From Guillardia theta CCMP2712 (lineage: Eukaryota > Cryptophyceae > Pyrenomonadales > Geminigeraceae): 64,000 bases of DNA. Under the pieces are notes generated by a model, which saw only the letters and a program-made list of their open reading frames with translations, was not told the DNA's origin and did not search any database. The first letter of the stretch is position 1; the number at the start of each line of letters is the position of its first letter. A program made the position numbers and the translations under genes. Location of the stretch: assembly GCF_000315625.1 (NCBI RefSeq), contig NW_005434647.1:323097-387096 (forward strand), read 5' to 3'. Of this stretch, positions 1-11,500 are shown one piece after another.

Positions 1-938
1 GGTTGCAGATGTAGTCCTTGACAACTTGAGTGAGGAGCAGAACATCACAAAGCTTGAGAGGATCAAACTCTGCGAAGATCTCCTCAACTACAGAGAAGAC
101 AAGAACGACGACAGGATCACCTTCCCTGCCTTCTGCTCCTGGTACTCCAGCATCGAAGAGAAGCTGCTCCCTCCCTCCCTCCCTCCCTCCCTCCCTCCCT
201 CCCTCCCTCCCTCCCTCCCTCCCTCCCTCCCTCCCTCCCTCCCGCTTTCCGTCTCTCCCTCTCCTTTCCCATCTCACATTTCACGCCCCACCTCTCCTCT
301 TTCTCTTCGCTCTCCCTGCTTCGAAAGCTTCTCTCTTAATGCCCCTCCATCCCCTGCCCCTTTCTCTGGACCGTCCTGCTCCCTCAGTCCTGTCGTGCTC
401 GCTCCGCCCCCTTCTCCTCCTTCTCCCTCACCTTCCATGCAGTCTAAGGCCAGGAAGCTGCACCATCTCGAATCCTCGCACGGAGCCACCAGGATGTACA
501 GCACGGGCATGAGCCAGTCCCTCTCCGCCTCCGACCTCCTCCGCCCATCCGCTTCTGACCATCTTGCCTACCCCATGGATCCCATCGAACATCTTGCCAT
601 GATCGAGCGGAGAGCAGAAGAGGTCAGGGCAGAGGAAGAGGGCAACGGAAGGAGGGAAGGAGGGGAGAGGGGTGGAAATAGAGGGACGAGGAGGGAGGAA
701 GGAAGAGGAGGGGTGATGATGAGAAGAAGCAGGTCCGGCGCAAGGAGCAGGAGCTGGTGGAGAAGCGGAGAGCTCTCGAGCGAGATGTAGAGATGCACAA
801 CAGGTGAAGAGGAGGAGGAGGAGGAGGAGGAGGAGGAGAATTGGTCGGTGACGAGACGTGAGCAGTCGCTTCTCGTTGGTGGAGCGAAACCTGCAGAAGA
901 AGATTCAGAAGCTGGAGAAACTTTCCAAGGATCGTTGA
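1..938 (+). CDS. 3' end of a coiled-coil protein gene (partial, spliced)
   Basis: The gene enters from the left edge. Its first visible exon (about 1-165) reads an acidic, amphipathic stretch with the segment DKNDDRITFPAF, which resembles a degenerate EF-hand loop. A CCCT microsatellite follows, then a coding segment from about 441 rich in Ser, His and Glu. A strongly charged helix lies at about 717-803 (KKQVRRKEQELVEKRR). An intron at 804-865 (GTGAAG...GCAG) joins AG to T in phase, and the last exon ends SRFSLVERNLQKKIQKLEKL...KDR-stop at 936-938. The C-terminus is therefore a coiled coil. No clean GT donor was found before the CCCT tract, so the first exon boundary is unresolved. The family was not recognised and the function is unknown. 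Confidence 0.5.
166..243. repeat. (CCCT)n microsatellite
   Basis: About 19 copies of a CCCT tetranucleotide on the plus strand, in the intron or low-complexity segment of the coiled-coil gene. In frame it would encode repeated PSLP, which is probably not translated. Confidence 0.9.
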
Positions 939-1289
939 TGACGAGGATGCGGAAGGGAGGGAAAGGAGATTGGGTCGGATACCTTGAGGGTGTGAAAGGA
1001 TTATGAATAAGAATGTTAAACGCGTTGATCTTACAAGCGCTGTCGCGATAAGAATCTTCGCAGGGGCACCTGCGAGCGAGTCTAGTAGGAGGAAGCGAAC
1101 AATGAGTTGAGGGAAGTTACGGTGGAAGAGGTGAAGGCGATTGAGCAGGAGAAGGAGCAGGAGCCAGACAGGCCGGTCAGCATGAAGGATTGACCAACTT
1201 GAGTTGTATTGAGAGAGAAATAAGTGCTAAGATTGCTTACGGGAGAGGGAGAGGAAAGGGCAACGCGAGAAATTCGCTCAGCAAAGGAT
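939..1289. other. Intergenic, no gene seen
   Basis: Purine-rich sequence between the end of the coiled-coil gene and the 3' end of the minus-strand secreted-protein gene. It may hold the 3' UTR, or one more terminal exon, of the minus-strand gene. No ORF or RNA gene could be supported. Confidence 0.4.
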
Positions 1290-1621
1290 GCCAAGGCAGT
1301 ACCAGGCGCTGCTGTTGCTGCCCGCCGGAGTTCCCGAAATTGCTGAGCCAGATGAGCCTGAAATGCGAAGTGTCAGCAGAAGTAGAAAGGAAAGAGGGAG
1401 GAGGAGGAGGAGGAGGAGGAGGAGGAGGAGGAAGCTCTGCAAGGGAGGTACCTGCAGGGCGAAGCTCTTCGATCTGGGAGATCATGGCGTTGGTGAGACG
1501 AGCCTTGGCTGCCTCGTTGGCTGCTCCAGCTGTGAAGTACTTGCTCATGGAGTCGGCGACCTCCTGTGCGTACTGAGGCATCTGCAGGTCTGGCAGTTAT
1601 GGCAAGGACGACGACGACCAA

Positions 1622-1679
<58 letters not shown>

Positions 1680-3284
1680 TAGCACGTGCCTGGTTCTTGA
1701 AGAGGTTCTCTCCCGCGGTAGCAGCAGAAGCACCTGCGCAAGGGCGTGAGGGCTCAGACTTTCCAGCTCGGCATGGGAGATACCAGGATCGACGACAGCA
1801 TGGTTCTTCAACCAGTTGGCAGACCCAAGAACAGGAGGAACCGCGAAGTTCTCGCAGAAGGTCCTGGAGGAAGGCAAAGTCACCCCTCCCCTGCTTCCCG
1901 TCAGCCCCAAGACTTACTGGTCGAGCTTCAGGCCGCAGTATCCAGAGGCAAACCCAACGCAGGCTCCTCCGGCAAGGTGGTACTCGGCGATCTTGGCAGG
2001 GGAGCAAGACTCGTCATGCCTTGACGCGCATCAGTCAATCCAAGAATCGGAGAGCGTCAAGAGCTCACAGGGCGACGAAGGAAGGATCGGTCTCAGCAGT
2101 AGTCTCGCAGCTCTCGCACATGCACTTGACCTGACCGGGCCTGATCAGATCGCAAGTTCATCAACGCTCGAGGTCAGACTGACCATCTTGGTGAGGGCGG
2201 AGCACTGAGCCTGAATGCTCTGCAGTTGGTCGGAGACCTACAAGACGAGGAAGAGGTTCAGAATCCAATGGAGCCAGGCAAGTTGTACGGCAACGGCTCC
2301 TTACCCCCTCTGCGCTCAGTCTGTCCTCGTTGTACGTGCCAGTGCACTGTTGCGCAGCGAAGCATCCGGATGCTGCTGATCCATACATGGGCTGTGCCTG
2401 ATATCCGTATCCCTGTGGCGCATAGCCCTGAGGAGGGTATCCCTGGGGCATGTATCCTCCTAGATACACTGTGTCAGAACTGGCGCTGCAGTCAGACAGC
2501 ATGGACAAGAAGTACCCTGCCCCACAAGTTGTCAGTCAAGTGCCTTCACATGTCTCGTTCAAGCCTCACCATTGGAGCTGCTCCAGCTTGAGGATAACCT
2601 GCCGCAGCGACGGGTTGGGGAGCAGCGACAGGCGCCGCTGCTGCCGGTGCCTCGGCGACGGGTGCGGCCGCTTCGGGTGCGGCCGCTGCGTCAGCTGCCG
2701 GTGCAGCAGCAGCATCAGCAGCCGGTGCTGCAGCAGCATCAGCAGCAGGCGCGGCTGCCGCGTCAGCTGCAGGTGCAGCATCCTGCAGTTTTTGACCTAG
2801 CGCCATTGATCAAACAACTTCTGCTTCGCGTCGAAGGAGAATCAGCAACACACCTGGATACGTCCTGAAGTTCTGTGGCCACTGAACGGCTGCTGCTCTG
2901 GGAACTGCTACCTTTGATGCTGTGTTGAACTGAGGAGGACGGAAAACTTGAGCGTTTGGATTCCATGGCATCGCTACAGGCACGCTAGTCTGAAGCAGCG
3001 AGTCTGATGAAAGCCTCCTGCCCTGGAAGCCAAACGAGTAAGTATTTAGTTTCGAGGTTTGCAACCGCTTGACTGTGAAATGCAGAGAGTTGTTTGTTCC
3101 CATTGGTTCCGAAGGTCATGAACACTTCGAGAGAAGGGAGAGAGATTGGAAGGAGAGGTGAGATGGGTGACAGTGAGCAGAGCAGTGAATGACGAGCTTC
3201 AATTCTCACCTTGACGCTTCTCTGCACGAGCATGACAGCAAGAGTCACGCATGCGAACACAAGCAGTGCCCGCAATGCCGCCAT
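1290..3284 (-). CDS. Putative secreted Ala/Pro- and PQGY-repeat protein
   Basis: The first exon (3284-3210) encodes MAALRALLVFACVTLAVMLV, a clear signal peptide or membrane anchor. It splices in phase 0 at GTGAGA to an exon starting at about 3022 (GRRLSSDSLLQTS). The next exon holds perfect APAADAA-type repeats (about 2580-2790). It is followed by an exon with YMPQGYPPQGYAPQGYGYQ (about 2450) and Cys residues. Short exons then give VSDQLQSIQAQCSALTKM, VKCMCESCETTAETDPS, a Cys-rich segment GACVGFASGYCGLKL, and YAQEVADSMSKYF (1581-1450). Introns are GT-AG and small; one holds a GGAGCA microsatellite. The 3' end is uncertain: a final exon near 1290-1365 is likely. The paired Cys residues suggest an extracellular or luminal protein. 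The family was not recognised, and the PQGY repeats are low-complexity and not diagnostic. Confidence 0.5.
1621..1678. repeat. (AGGAGC)n microsatellite in an intron
   Basis: About ten copies of the hexamer AGGAGC (plus strand), inside an intron of the minus-strand secreted-protein gene. The same hexamer recurs at about 57790-57890. Confidence 0.9.
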
Positions 3285-3540
3285 CGCCACCGGATCTATT
3301 TTGGGGAGCAGCTTGACAGACTATATTATCCGAGCGGAGGGTGGGGTAGTCTGTTTAAAATTTGAAAAATTCTGATGTAAAATTGAAATTCTGTCTGGGG
3401 TTTGTACCAACACTGAGGAGAGTCAAGGTCAAAGTGCTCAATACGGTAGAGGGGAAGGGGTAGGTGGTAGATAGATGGAGTTTGTACCGTACGGGTACGA
3501 TTCCCCAATATGAGTCGAGGAAAGGAAGGGTGGGTCAGTG
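3285..3540. promoter_or_regulatory. Upstream region of the secreted-protein gene
   Basis: A 250-bp non-coding stretch. It has an AT-rich patch (TATATTAT at about 3322) some 40 bp upstream of the minus-strand ATG, which could serve as a TATA-like element. It also has G-rich GGGGTAGG-type motifs at about 3345 and 3455. No ORF is supported. Confidence 0.3.
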
Positions 3541-4270
3541 GCGTTTTCCGGGCCTCACTAAGTTAGAGTGCCCGATGAGTGCCACTGCCGCCGGCCCGTG
3601 AATCATTCAAGCGGCGGCCGCGCCGCACCGCCGCTGGCTCAGCCACCGGGCACTCAGGCCGCCGCATGCAACCCCACGGCTCGGTCACAGTGGGGGGTGT
3701 CGGGCGCCGCCGGCTGCGTCGTGACTCCGACGCCGGCCGCCGAGTCGCGGTGGTCCCCCCGGGGCCCGGGCCGGGGAAGCCCCGGCGGCCCCCTGGCGGC
3801 GGCGGGGACTCGGGAGCCTCCGTGCCTCGGAGCCTCCTCGGAGGCTGCGGGGGCCGCTGAGTGCCGCAGTGCCGCGGGCGCCCGGCGCCCGGGATCTGCC
3901 AGTAGACGAAGAACCCGTCTGATCTTGACTCACGCCGGTGGCCGGGCGGCCGCCGCCCCCGCCCGGCCTCAGAGTCACGCTGGACTCGGTTGAAGTCCCG
4001 CAGTGCGGCCTCGCCGCCCGCGTCCGATCAGTGAGTACTCAATCCGCCGCCTCGCGCCCCGCGTCGGCGAGCCTCAGTAGGCGAGCCGGCGGATTGAGCC
4101 TCCAAACACGGTTGAACCTTCGGACCCGGCGGCGGCGGCCGCCCGGGCCGGCAGTGCGGTCCGAGCCGCGCCACCGGCGGTGACGGTCACCCGGGCCGGT
4201 GACCGGCCGGGCGGGCCGCGCGGCGCCCGGCCGGGCCGCGAGTCCCGGAGTCCGGGCCCGACTGCAGGCT
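3541..4270. repeat. GC-extreme island 1
   Basis: A block of about 730 bp made almost only of G and C, broken by short CACTCAG, GTGACTC and CAGTGAGT words. The edge is sharp against the AT-richer sequence at about 3300-3520. ORFs cross it in several frames on both strands, as expected when stop codons are rare, and none resembles a protein. It belongs to a family with the blocks near 25.1, 37.8-38.7, 42.0-43.0 and 59.8 kb. Whether it is a transposon relic, a replication or chromatin feature, or a product of GC-biased conversion cannot be told from the sequence. Confidence 0.6.
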
Positions 4271-4273
4271 GAA

Positions 4274-7200
4274 ATGAGCGGCCGGGGCAGGCCAGTGGTG
4301 CCCCTCGACAAAAGGCGGTACATGGTCGATATGGCGCCATGCTCGAGGTGGGAGGGGCGAGTGAAGGGAGACGCGGAGGAGGAGAGCCAGCAGGGACAGA
4401 AGGGCATGGCAGACAACGAGGGCTGGGAGGAGCCGGAAGACTCAGGGGAAGGTCCTAGCAACCGCCCGCCCCTGAAGAGGAGGAGGTGGATCCCCGACGA
4501 TGGCGATTTGAGGATAGAAGGTAGTTGCCTTGTGACATCACTCACTCTCCCCGCTCCCATTATCTCGTGCATGTCTTGTATGTCTTGTATGTCTTGTATG
4601 TCTTGTATGTCTTGTATGTCTTGTATGTCTTGTATGTCTCTTATGTCTCTTATGTCTCTTATGTCTCTTATGTCTTGTATGTCTCTTATGTCTCTTATGT
4701 CTTGTATGTCTCTTATGTCTTGTATATCTTGTATGTCTTGTATGTCTTGTATGTCTTGTATGTCTTGTATGTCTCTTATGTCTTGTATGTCTCTTATGTC
4801 TCTGATCTTTTCTCATCACTGATCCCGCCAGAAGTTGTGTGTAATTCCTGTTGCACCACCGCCCGCCTTGCCCCTGAAGCCCTGATACTGATGGTGTTGG
4901 TTTTGAAGCTTCTCAGAGCGAAGGCCTCACCGACGAAGAGCTTGCTCGCATGCTGCAACAGCAGGAGGACGAGGCGGCAGAGCTTCAAAGGATCCAGCAG
5001 AGGCGGGATGAGGAGATCGCCCGGAGAGAGCAGGAGATGTTCAACAACGAAGCAGGATGGACAGCCACGCCGAAACTGAAGAGAAAAACTCCTCAGCTGC
5101 TCGATGAGCTTCAATCTGCATGCCAGACGGCCGGTGAGAATGGGGACACACAAGAAGATGGGCCTTTGAAGGACGACGAAGAGTACGCCAAGATAGTACA
5201 GGAGCGTTGCAACATGGAGGCCAGACTCCAGGAGGAGAAAAGGCTGCGGAAACTCCACGAGGCTACGGGATGGCTGGGAGATCTGAGCGATCGCAAGCTA
5301 CGGGAACGTCCTCAGAGAGTCGAACCCCCCAAGGAAGAGAGGAAAGCGCATCCATCGGGTGGGAAGGGGGCGAGCACAAATCGTGCGGATCCTGCGAAGA
5401 AGGATGGCAAGAAGGCTAAGAAGGACGAAGAGATGTGCATGGATGGACCGGCGAGCAAGACTGTGATGAATGGGAAGCTGAAGAAGAATGCAAAGAAGAA
5501 GTTTCCAAGAGCTTGTGACTCACCCAAGGCTGATAGCAGCACGCAAGAATCATCGCCTGGTGGAACTGACGAGAACCTCCTTGGTCGGGTGGTATTTTTC
5601 CGGGGGAAATATGGCAGAATAATCCAGAGAATGAATCCTTCGAAGCTCCTGCAGGAGATGGAGAATGGCCTTGAGATGGAATGTAACAGTAGCGAGGGGG
5701 AGGTTGGCCCTGCCTACACCGTTTGCTTTGAAGATTCTACTCAAATCACGCTTTCAGGAATCTCACCTCAGCCCCGCCTTGCTGCTTCCTTTGACGCTTC
5801 TTTGCAGGGTCCAATCTGAAACCTTTGCACATGGACAAGAACGGACAGGTCTGTCTCCTCCCTGCCAGTTTGAACGCGCAATGACTCGTGCGTCAAGATT
5901 GAAGGCTGTGTGCTGCCAATCATCGGGTTACTGTCCGGGCTCGCGCCGGGCGTTCTTGGGTCTTTACCTGAGTACAAACGAAGATATCCTGCATGGCAGG
6001 TGACCCAGCCTGCTATGAGTTTTCGTGTTGTCGTTGCCAAGTGGTGTACTACCTTCATGGATGTATGATCTCACTACCTGCGTGGATGTATCATTCGACT
6101 TGATACACCCTGGTTGCCTCGATTGACTGACTTGTTTCCTCTTGTGGTTTTGCTTCTCAGTGGGAGGACAACGTGTACTGCGATCGGAGTCCTGGGGAGT
6201 TGCAGTTTGAATACTACAAGTTTGGAGCGCTGTCGTTGCAGTGTGCAGAGTCGGCCAAAGTGAGCAGCACGTGCAACCTCCTTGAGTCCCTCACCTGCAC
6301 GTGACCTCAGGAACGTCAAGCGTTGGCCTCCAGAATCGCAGCAGCCAGAGTTGAATTCTTGTCTTTAGATTCGCCATACAAAGAGCAGCTGGCGAATGGC
6401 TCGCAGTACAAGGTCGATGTACCGATGAGGATGATTGGATCTGCTGACGCGGAGTTTGCAGGTAGAAGTTTTCGACACTAAGACCGAGAGGGGATGGGGC
6501 GTGCGAGCTCTGGAGGACATTCCAGGTCTGTCCTTGGAAGCCTTGCTCTCCCTTATCCCTCTTTCTAGAGGGAAGAGCCGTGCTAGAGTATGCTGGGGAG
6601 CTGTGCAGGAAGGATAGGTGCAGGAGGGTGTGCGAGGACGGTCTGTTCCACGTGGGCAAGGAAGAGAGCCTCTCTCTCCCGTCAAAGGACGATTCGCACG
6701 AAGTAGCCGAGAAGAGCGACGGGTCCTGGGAGTCATGCGAGGAGTCTGACTCTCCGCCGAGACTGTCTCCGAAAGATTATTACTTCCAGCTACGGGGACA
6801 CAGGTGATGGCTGGTCGGGAGGAGCTGCGGTGACGTTTGTTCTCGAGCAGATGGGATGTTGATGCCTTGAAGATCGGGAATGTGAGTGAGAGTTAAACAC
6901 CTCCTCCCCTCCGCCTTCCCTCCCTTTCTCCCCTGCTCCCTTTGTCTCCTCTCTGTCTCTCTCTGTCGCTGTCTTTCTGTCTCTCTCGTCGCACTGCACT
7001 CTACCTTGTTGTGAGCCGCACCAACCGCACAGGTCGGTCGCTTCGTGAACCATGCTTGCGATGGGTTCAACCTCAAGTATGTCTGTCGACTTTCTTGCCC
7101 GCTCCCTCATCCTCCCCTAGGGCCGTTGACTTCCTGGCGAGCGCCAACGACATCAAGTCGGAGATGCCCAAGAGGGTGCGACTGACTCTCGTTGCGCTGC

Positions 7201-7417
7201 CAGCTGCTGATCCCCCCTGGTGTCTTGTCAGATCGCGCTAGTGTCGACCCGCACTATCTTCGCCTACGAAGAGTTGTCGTACAACTACAGGGGCGATGGT
7301 TGCAAGCCAAACGTGCGGACCCAGTGAGACAGAGGCCTCCAGTCCTTGCCAGGTGGTTGACGCCAGCGCAGGAAGTGCTTCTGCGGCTCTCCGTCGTGCC
7401 AGGGCTTCATCTGGTGA
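4274..7417 (+). CDS. SET-domain protein lysine methyltransferase
   Basis: Spliced gene starting ATG AGC GGC at 4274. Exon 1 ends at 4520; its intron holds a 9-bp minisatellite. Exon 2 (about 4910-5790) encodes a charged coiled coil (ARMLQQQEDEAAELQR) and Lys-rich linkers, followed by a WEDNVYC segment. The SET domain is built from several exons: VFDTKTERGWGVRALEDIP then GRAVLEYAGELC (6462-6620), an insert to about 6803, WDVDALKIGN, VGRFVNHACDGFNLK (the RFxNHxC cofactor/substrate core, about 7034-7078), and IALVSTRTIFAYEELSYNY (about 7232-7290). A post-SET Cys cluster, KCFCGSPSCQGFIW, ends at the TGA 7415-7417; it is reached only through the donor CCA|GTGAGA, which restores frame. SET plus post-SET indicates AdoMet-dependent protein-lysine methylation, probably of histones (SUV39/G9a-like style). 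The target residue cannot be assigned. Confidence 0.85.
4569..4806. repeat. 9-bp minisatellite (ATGTCTTGT / ATGTCTCTT)
   Basis: About 26 tandem copies of a nonamer in two variants differing in the last three bases. It lies within intron 1 of the SET gene. Variant blocks alternate (TTGT-type, then runs of CTCTT-type, then TTGT-type), as expected from unequal exchange or slippage. Confidence 0.9.
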
Positions 7418-7724
7418 CCTCTGGTTCATCTGGCGGACCTCTGGTCCGCCAGCCTCATCCCCCCCCCCCCTTTTTCCCTCCCTCCCTCCCTCCCTCCCTC
7501 CCTCCCTCCCTCCTCTTGTACATGGTTTATTCATTCTCGATGAGTCACTCTGAAGTTGTAGAGCGATGAAAGCAATTAAAAGATTCTTGAATGAGCTGCG
7601 CGAGAAGAGAGAAGGAATGATATCGAGGACGAGGACTTTGAGACGAGACGTGGAAGGAGGGAGTGAAGAAGAGGGAGGGAGGGAGGGAGGGAGGGAGGGA
7701 GGGAGGGAGGGGGGTGCGCAAGGA
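7418..7724. other. Convergent intergenic spacer with two tetranucleotide tracts
   Basis: Spacer between two 3' ends. It holds a (TCCC)n tract at about 7470-7513 on the plus strand and a complementary-type (GGGA)n tract at about 7673-7710. The two are inverted with respect to each other and could pair in a hairpin. No gene is seen. Confidence 0.6.
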
Positions 7725-8536
7725 TCAGATGATAAGTTCCATCACAACTTCTGTCGAAAGCTCGACCGTCTCCCCATCCTGCATCACCACAGCGCAAGTG
7801 TCTCCCCTAGGAAAAATCGTCATGATTGTAATCTCCATCTCCATCATCATCATGATCATCTACGTCATGATCATCGTCATGATCGACATCATCATCGTCA
7901 TGATCGACATCATCATCATCATGATCTACATCATCATGATCGTCGTCGTCATTCATCGAGCACGTCACTTCGTACCTCTGATCTACGACGACGCCAGGAG
8001 CTCCATCCTGCATGATGGTACAGCCAACGACCCCCACGTTCGGGACCGAGTCATCGTCCTGTCAAGCCTGTCAGACGGCACTGTGCTTCCCTTCTCCGAG
8101 CATCTCTTACCTTGAGCTCTGTGACGTCAAACTTGCTCGAGGAAAGTGCAGACCCATCCGAGTTGATCGCCCGAGCCGTCAAATTACTCTGCACACAGGA
8201 GATAATGAACTTCAAAAAGGAGAAGGAGAAGCTTGTGTAGGTATGTATGCTCGCGTGCGCGTATAGGAAGGAGGAGTAGCGCACCGAGGTATCTTTTCCT
8301 GCCGTGTCACCGAGCCCCTCCATGTACGAGTCCCACAGATTCGCCTTCACATCCCTTGCCATCAGCTCTTGAGATCGACAGCAAGCAGCGCGTACCTGCT
8401 TGAGGAAAGTTTCTCTGACGTTGATGGGGAGGAAAATCGAGATGATCCCAACTGCCAGACAGCTCAGAGTCGTCGGCTAGCGGAAACGTCTCCACCGACT
8501 TACCTGAGGTGAGGAGGAAGGAGGCGAGCAGAGCAT
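7725..8536 (-). CDS. Small one-TM protein, unknown function
   Basis: Five exons join in consistent phase. The first ends TTLSCLAVGIISIFLPINV (a single hydrophobic segment) followed by RETFLKQ. It continues with LMARDVKANLWDSYMEGLG (about 8316-8350), then SNLTARAINSDGSALSSSK, then DDDSVPNVGVVGCTIMQDG. The last exon, after a 150-nt intron filled with GATGAT-type repeats, reads GDTCAVVMQDGETVELS and ends at TGA 7725-7727. The motif I/V-MQDG occurs twice, in the last two exons. The start is a guess: ATG at 8536 in the exon carrying MLCSPP; a longer N-terminus is possible. It is convergent with the SET gene. No family was recognised. Confidence 0.45.
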
Positions 8537-8581
8537 GCATGGTCGTGTTCCTGGGAGGCAGTCTGGGTCGCAGTCGGTGAG

Positions 8582-11500
8582 TCACGCGCAAGGGAGGAGG
8601 CGAAGGGGGTCACCTGGTCCAGACTTGAAGTCCTCCACGTTTGACCTCCACGTAGATGTCCGACATGAAGGACCCACCTGAGGCAGGAAAGAGATCGCTC
8701 GGAAGCTTTCGAACTCCCGTAATGGCCTTGAGAAGACGTCAGTCATCGTCAAGCACACGCGCGTCTCTTGTACCTCGACGTACGTCGGACAAGGCTCGTG
8801 CATGGCTACTTGCCCAATCTTTAGAGGAGCATCTGCTCCCCCGGACACGCGAACGATCTCTCCCCATCGCTTCGCCTTGGCTTTTGCGTCAGGCATGTCC
8901 GGGTGGATGACCAGGTTCAGGTTCTGGTCGGTAGAGAAGAAGCGGAAGAGCAGGTCCTTCATCAGCTTCGCCTCCTTCGATTCCGCGCTGGCTCGCTGGG
9001 GGTACCACACCAGCCCTCCCTCCACCTGCAGCCCCAGCGCGATCGAGCCGCCAGCGATCGTCCTGACCCCGAACACGCGCGTGGCCTGCAGTATGTTGCC
9101 CGAGTAGTCGGTGTGCATGGTAATGCAGCGGTACTCCCCGATGCTGCATGCTACCGACGGGCTTCGCCGATGCTTGGGGCAGACATAGTGCTCCGAGCTC
9201 AGCAGGTTCATGCCCACGAGCGAGAGCTCATCAAGGTCGTCGCATCTCCCGTGGACCCAGAGGTCGCAGACGGAGCACTTGAGGATCTGATCTTCAGTCT
9301 CGATCTCCTTGAGGACCTTGTCGCACACGCTGCAGTACCTTTTCTTCGCGTGCAGCTCCCCGCACCGGCTGCACTGCGTGTAAGCTTGCTTCCAGGCGTC
9401 CATGGGCTTCTTCCCCGGAGTTTTGGCACCGCACGAGTTGCATTTCACGCCATGGAGGCGGAAGATCCCCGCGATGGACTGTCCGATGGATCTCGCATGG
9501 AATCGAAGATGAACTGAGTGAATCTCTGCTGTCAACCTTTCAATGTCGTCACGTCCCACGCTATCCTTGAATTTCTGAACAAATCAACCTCAATGACGAG
9601 AACGCAAATGGAGGGAGGAGGAGATTGATGAGGATGAGAAGGGGAAGGTGATGGTGGTGTGGAGACAAGGGGACGGGATGTCCTTGAAGACGGGGAGAAG
9701 CTTCGAAGCTGACTGTACCTTGTAAATGCCTTGTAGCTTCTGCAGCTCATCGTTGTATTCAGTGACGAACGTGTTGATCTCGTTCGTGGCCTTGATCGTC
9801 ATGTCCACGTCGTTGTCCTGCTTCGCCTCCTCAAGGATGTCGCTGTTGCGCTTTCTCTTCGACCGCTTTCCAGCATCTTTCGCCTCAGTCGTCTTCGGCT
9901 CTGCTAGTCAACATCAGCAGCACGACCTCTGAACTCGAGGGACCTTCACCAGGTGCCTCAGGGGCTTCCTCCACGGTCTCCTTCTCTCCTTTCTTGGAGC
10001 TCTTCCTCTCGTTCTTCTTCGCTTGCTCAGCCTCGGGTGCTGCTTCACCTTGGGACATCCATCAGCAACTCCTGCTGGGCTCACGGCGTGTGAAGTTACC
10101 TTCCCCACCACCGAGCGATGATCTCAAGCTCCGTCGGTTCTTGGCCTTGCTACTCGAGCCCACCTCCTTGGACTCGATCTCCTCTTCCATGTAGACAATC
10201 TCAGCGGAGACGTCCTTGCCTTTCTTGCTCTTCTTATGCTTTCCAGTCGTCGCCTCCTGCTCCAGCAATCATCACTCTCTCCATCACCACTCAAAGAATC
10301 TCAACCTCTGGAACCTCGTTGACTTCTGGACTTTCAATTTCAATCTCTTCCCCCTCCTCCTGCCGAGGACGGATGTACTCCCCGTTCAGGTCGTACCAGC
10401 AGTCCTCCTCCTGCCCTGCTCCTTCAAACCGTATCAAAGCTCTTCCCTGCTTGCATCGGATGATCTTGGCCAGCCACCACTCGCCCTCCGCGAACGCCTC
10501 GCACAGATCTCCTTTACTGAAAGCATTGTTGCCTGCCTTCTCGTTCTGCTTCGAATCTGCGTCGAACGTCTCTTGCACCCCCAGCTCGATCTCTTTCGAC
10601 GACGCAGCCTGTACATCTTTCACTGCATCCTTAGAGGGAGTAGCGCCCTTGCTCTTGCGCTGCCCTGCATTCTTCGATTTACCGGGGGTGCTCTTATCAA
10701 CAGCAACTTTCTGCTTGCTGCTTGCCTGTGGTTGTTCTGGCAGAGCTTGGATTGTGTTAGAATTCTTAACATGCCATATCTCTGACTTGGAAGAGTCCTT
10801 ACGAACTAAGACAGTCTTGTTCCTAACTTTCACCACAGTCCCTTCATCGAATTCGCCCTCCTCCCACACGCGACAGCGATCGCCTGGCAGCCATTCCACC
10901 TCGTTCGCAACATCCTCTCCAGCCTTCTCGGGTGGAGTTTTGGATATCTTCGGCTTCGTCTCGTTCTTGGGCGTTTCCTTGGCAGGAGTGGACGACGTTT
11001 CGTCTTCAACCTCCTCATGAAAGATGAATTCCTCCTCCTCCTGCCGAGGACGGATGTACTCCCCGTTCAGGTCGTACCAGCAGTCCTCCTCCTGCCCTGC
11101 TCCTTCAAACCGTACCAAAGCTTTTCCCTGCTTGCATCGGATGATCTTGGCCAGCCACCACTCGCCCTCCGCGAACGCCTCGCACAGCTCGCCTTTCTTG
11201 CCCGCTACCCCTCCAGGTCGAGTGGGCGTTTCTTTACCGGCACTTTCTTCTTTCACCACATCGCTGACCATGAGCTGTGAGGGAGACTGCGAGACATCCA
11301 TCTGCGAAGCCTCTGTGACTTTCTTCTGCTTGAGGCTCAGCACAAGCTTGTTCTTGCCGCCGCTCGGCGCTTTCTTGATGAAATCTGTGCTTGCAATCAA
11401 CTTCTCCAGCTCCGCCACCAACGACTGGAAGTCTGCTTCCGCCATCAGCGACTTCTGATCCAGCAGCACATCGCGCAGCGCTTGCGACGTCACGCTGAGA

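Noticed and set aside
4569-4806. Possible CRISPR-like array
   Set aside because: The repeats are contiguous nonamers without spacers, in a eukaryotic intron.
4525-5079. YVLYVLYV / CMSCMS repeat ORFs
   Set aside because: They are translations of the intronic 9-bp minisatellite.
7807-8037. Asp/His-rich ORF suggesting a metal-binding protein
   Set aside because: It is intronic GATGAT-type repeat in the small membrane-protein gene; exon phases on either side fit only if it is removed.
8539-8591. MHALLASFLLTS signal-peptide start for the small membrane protein
   Set aside because: Its frame is not the one that joins in phase to the TM exon and the following exons.
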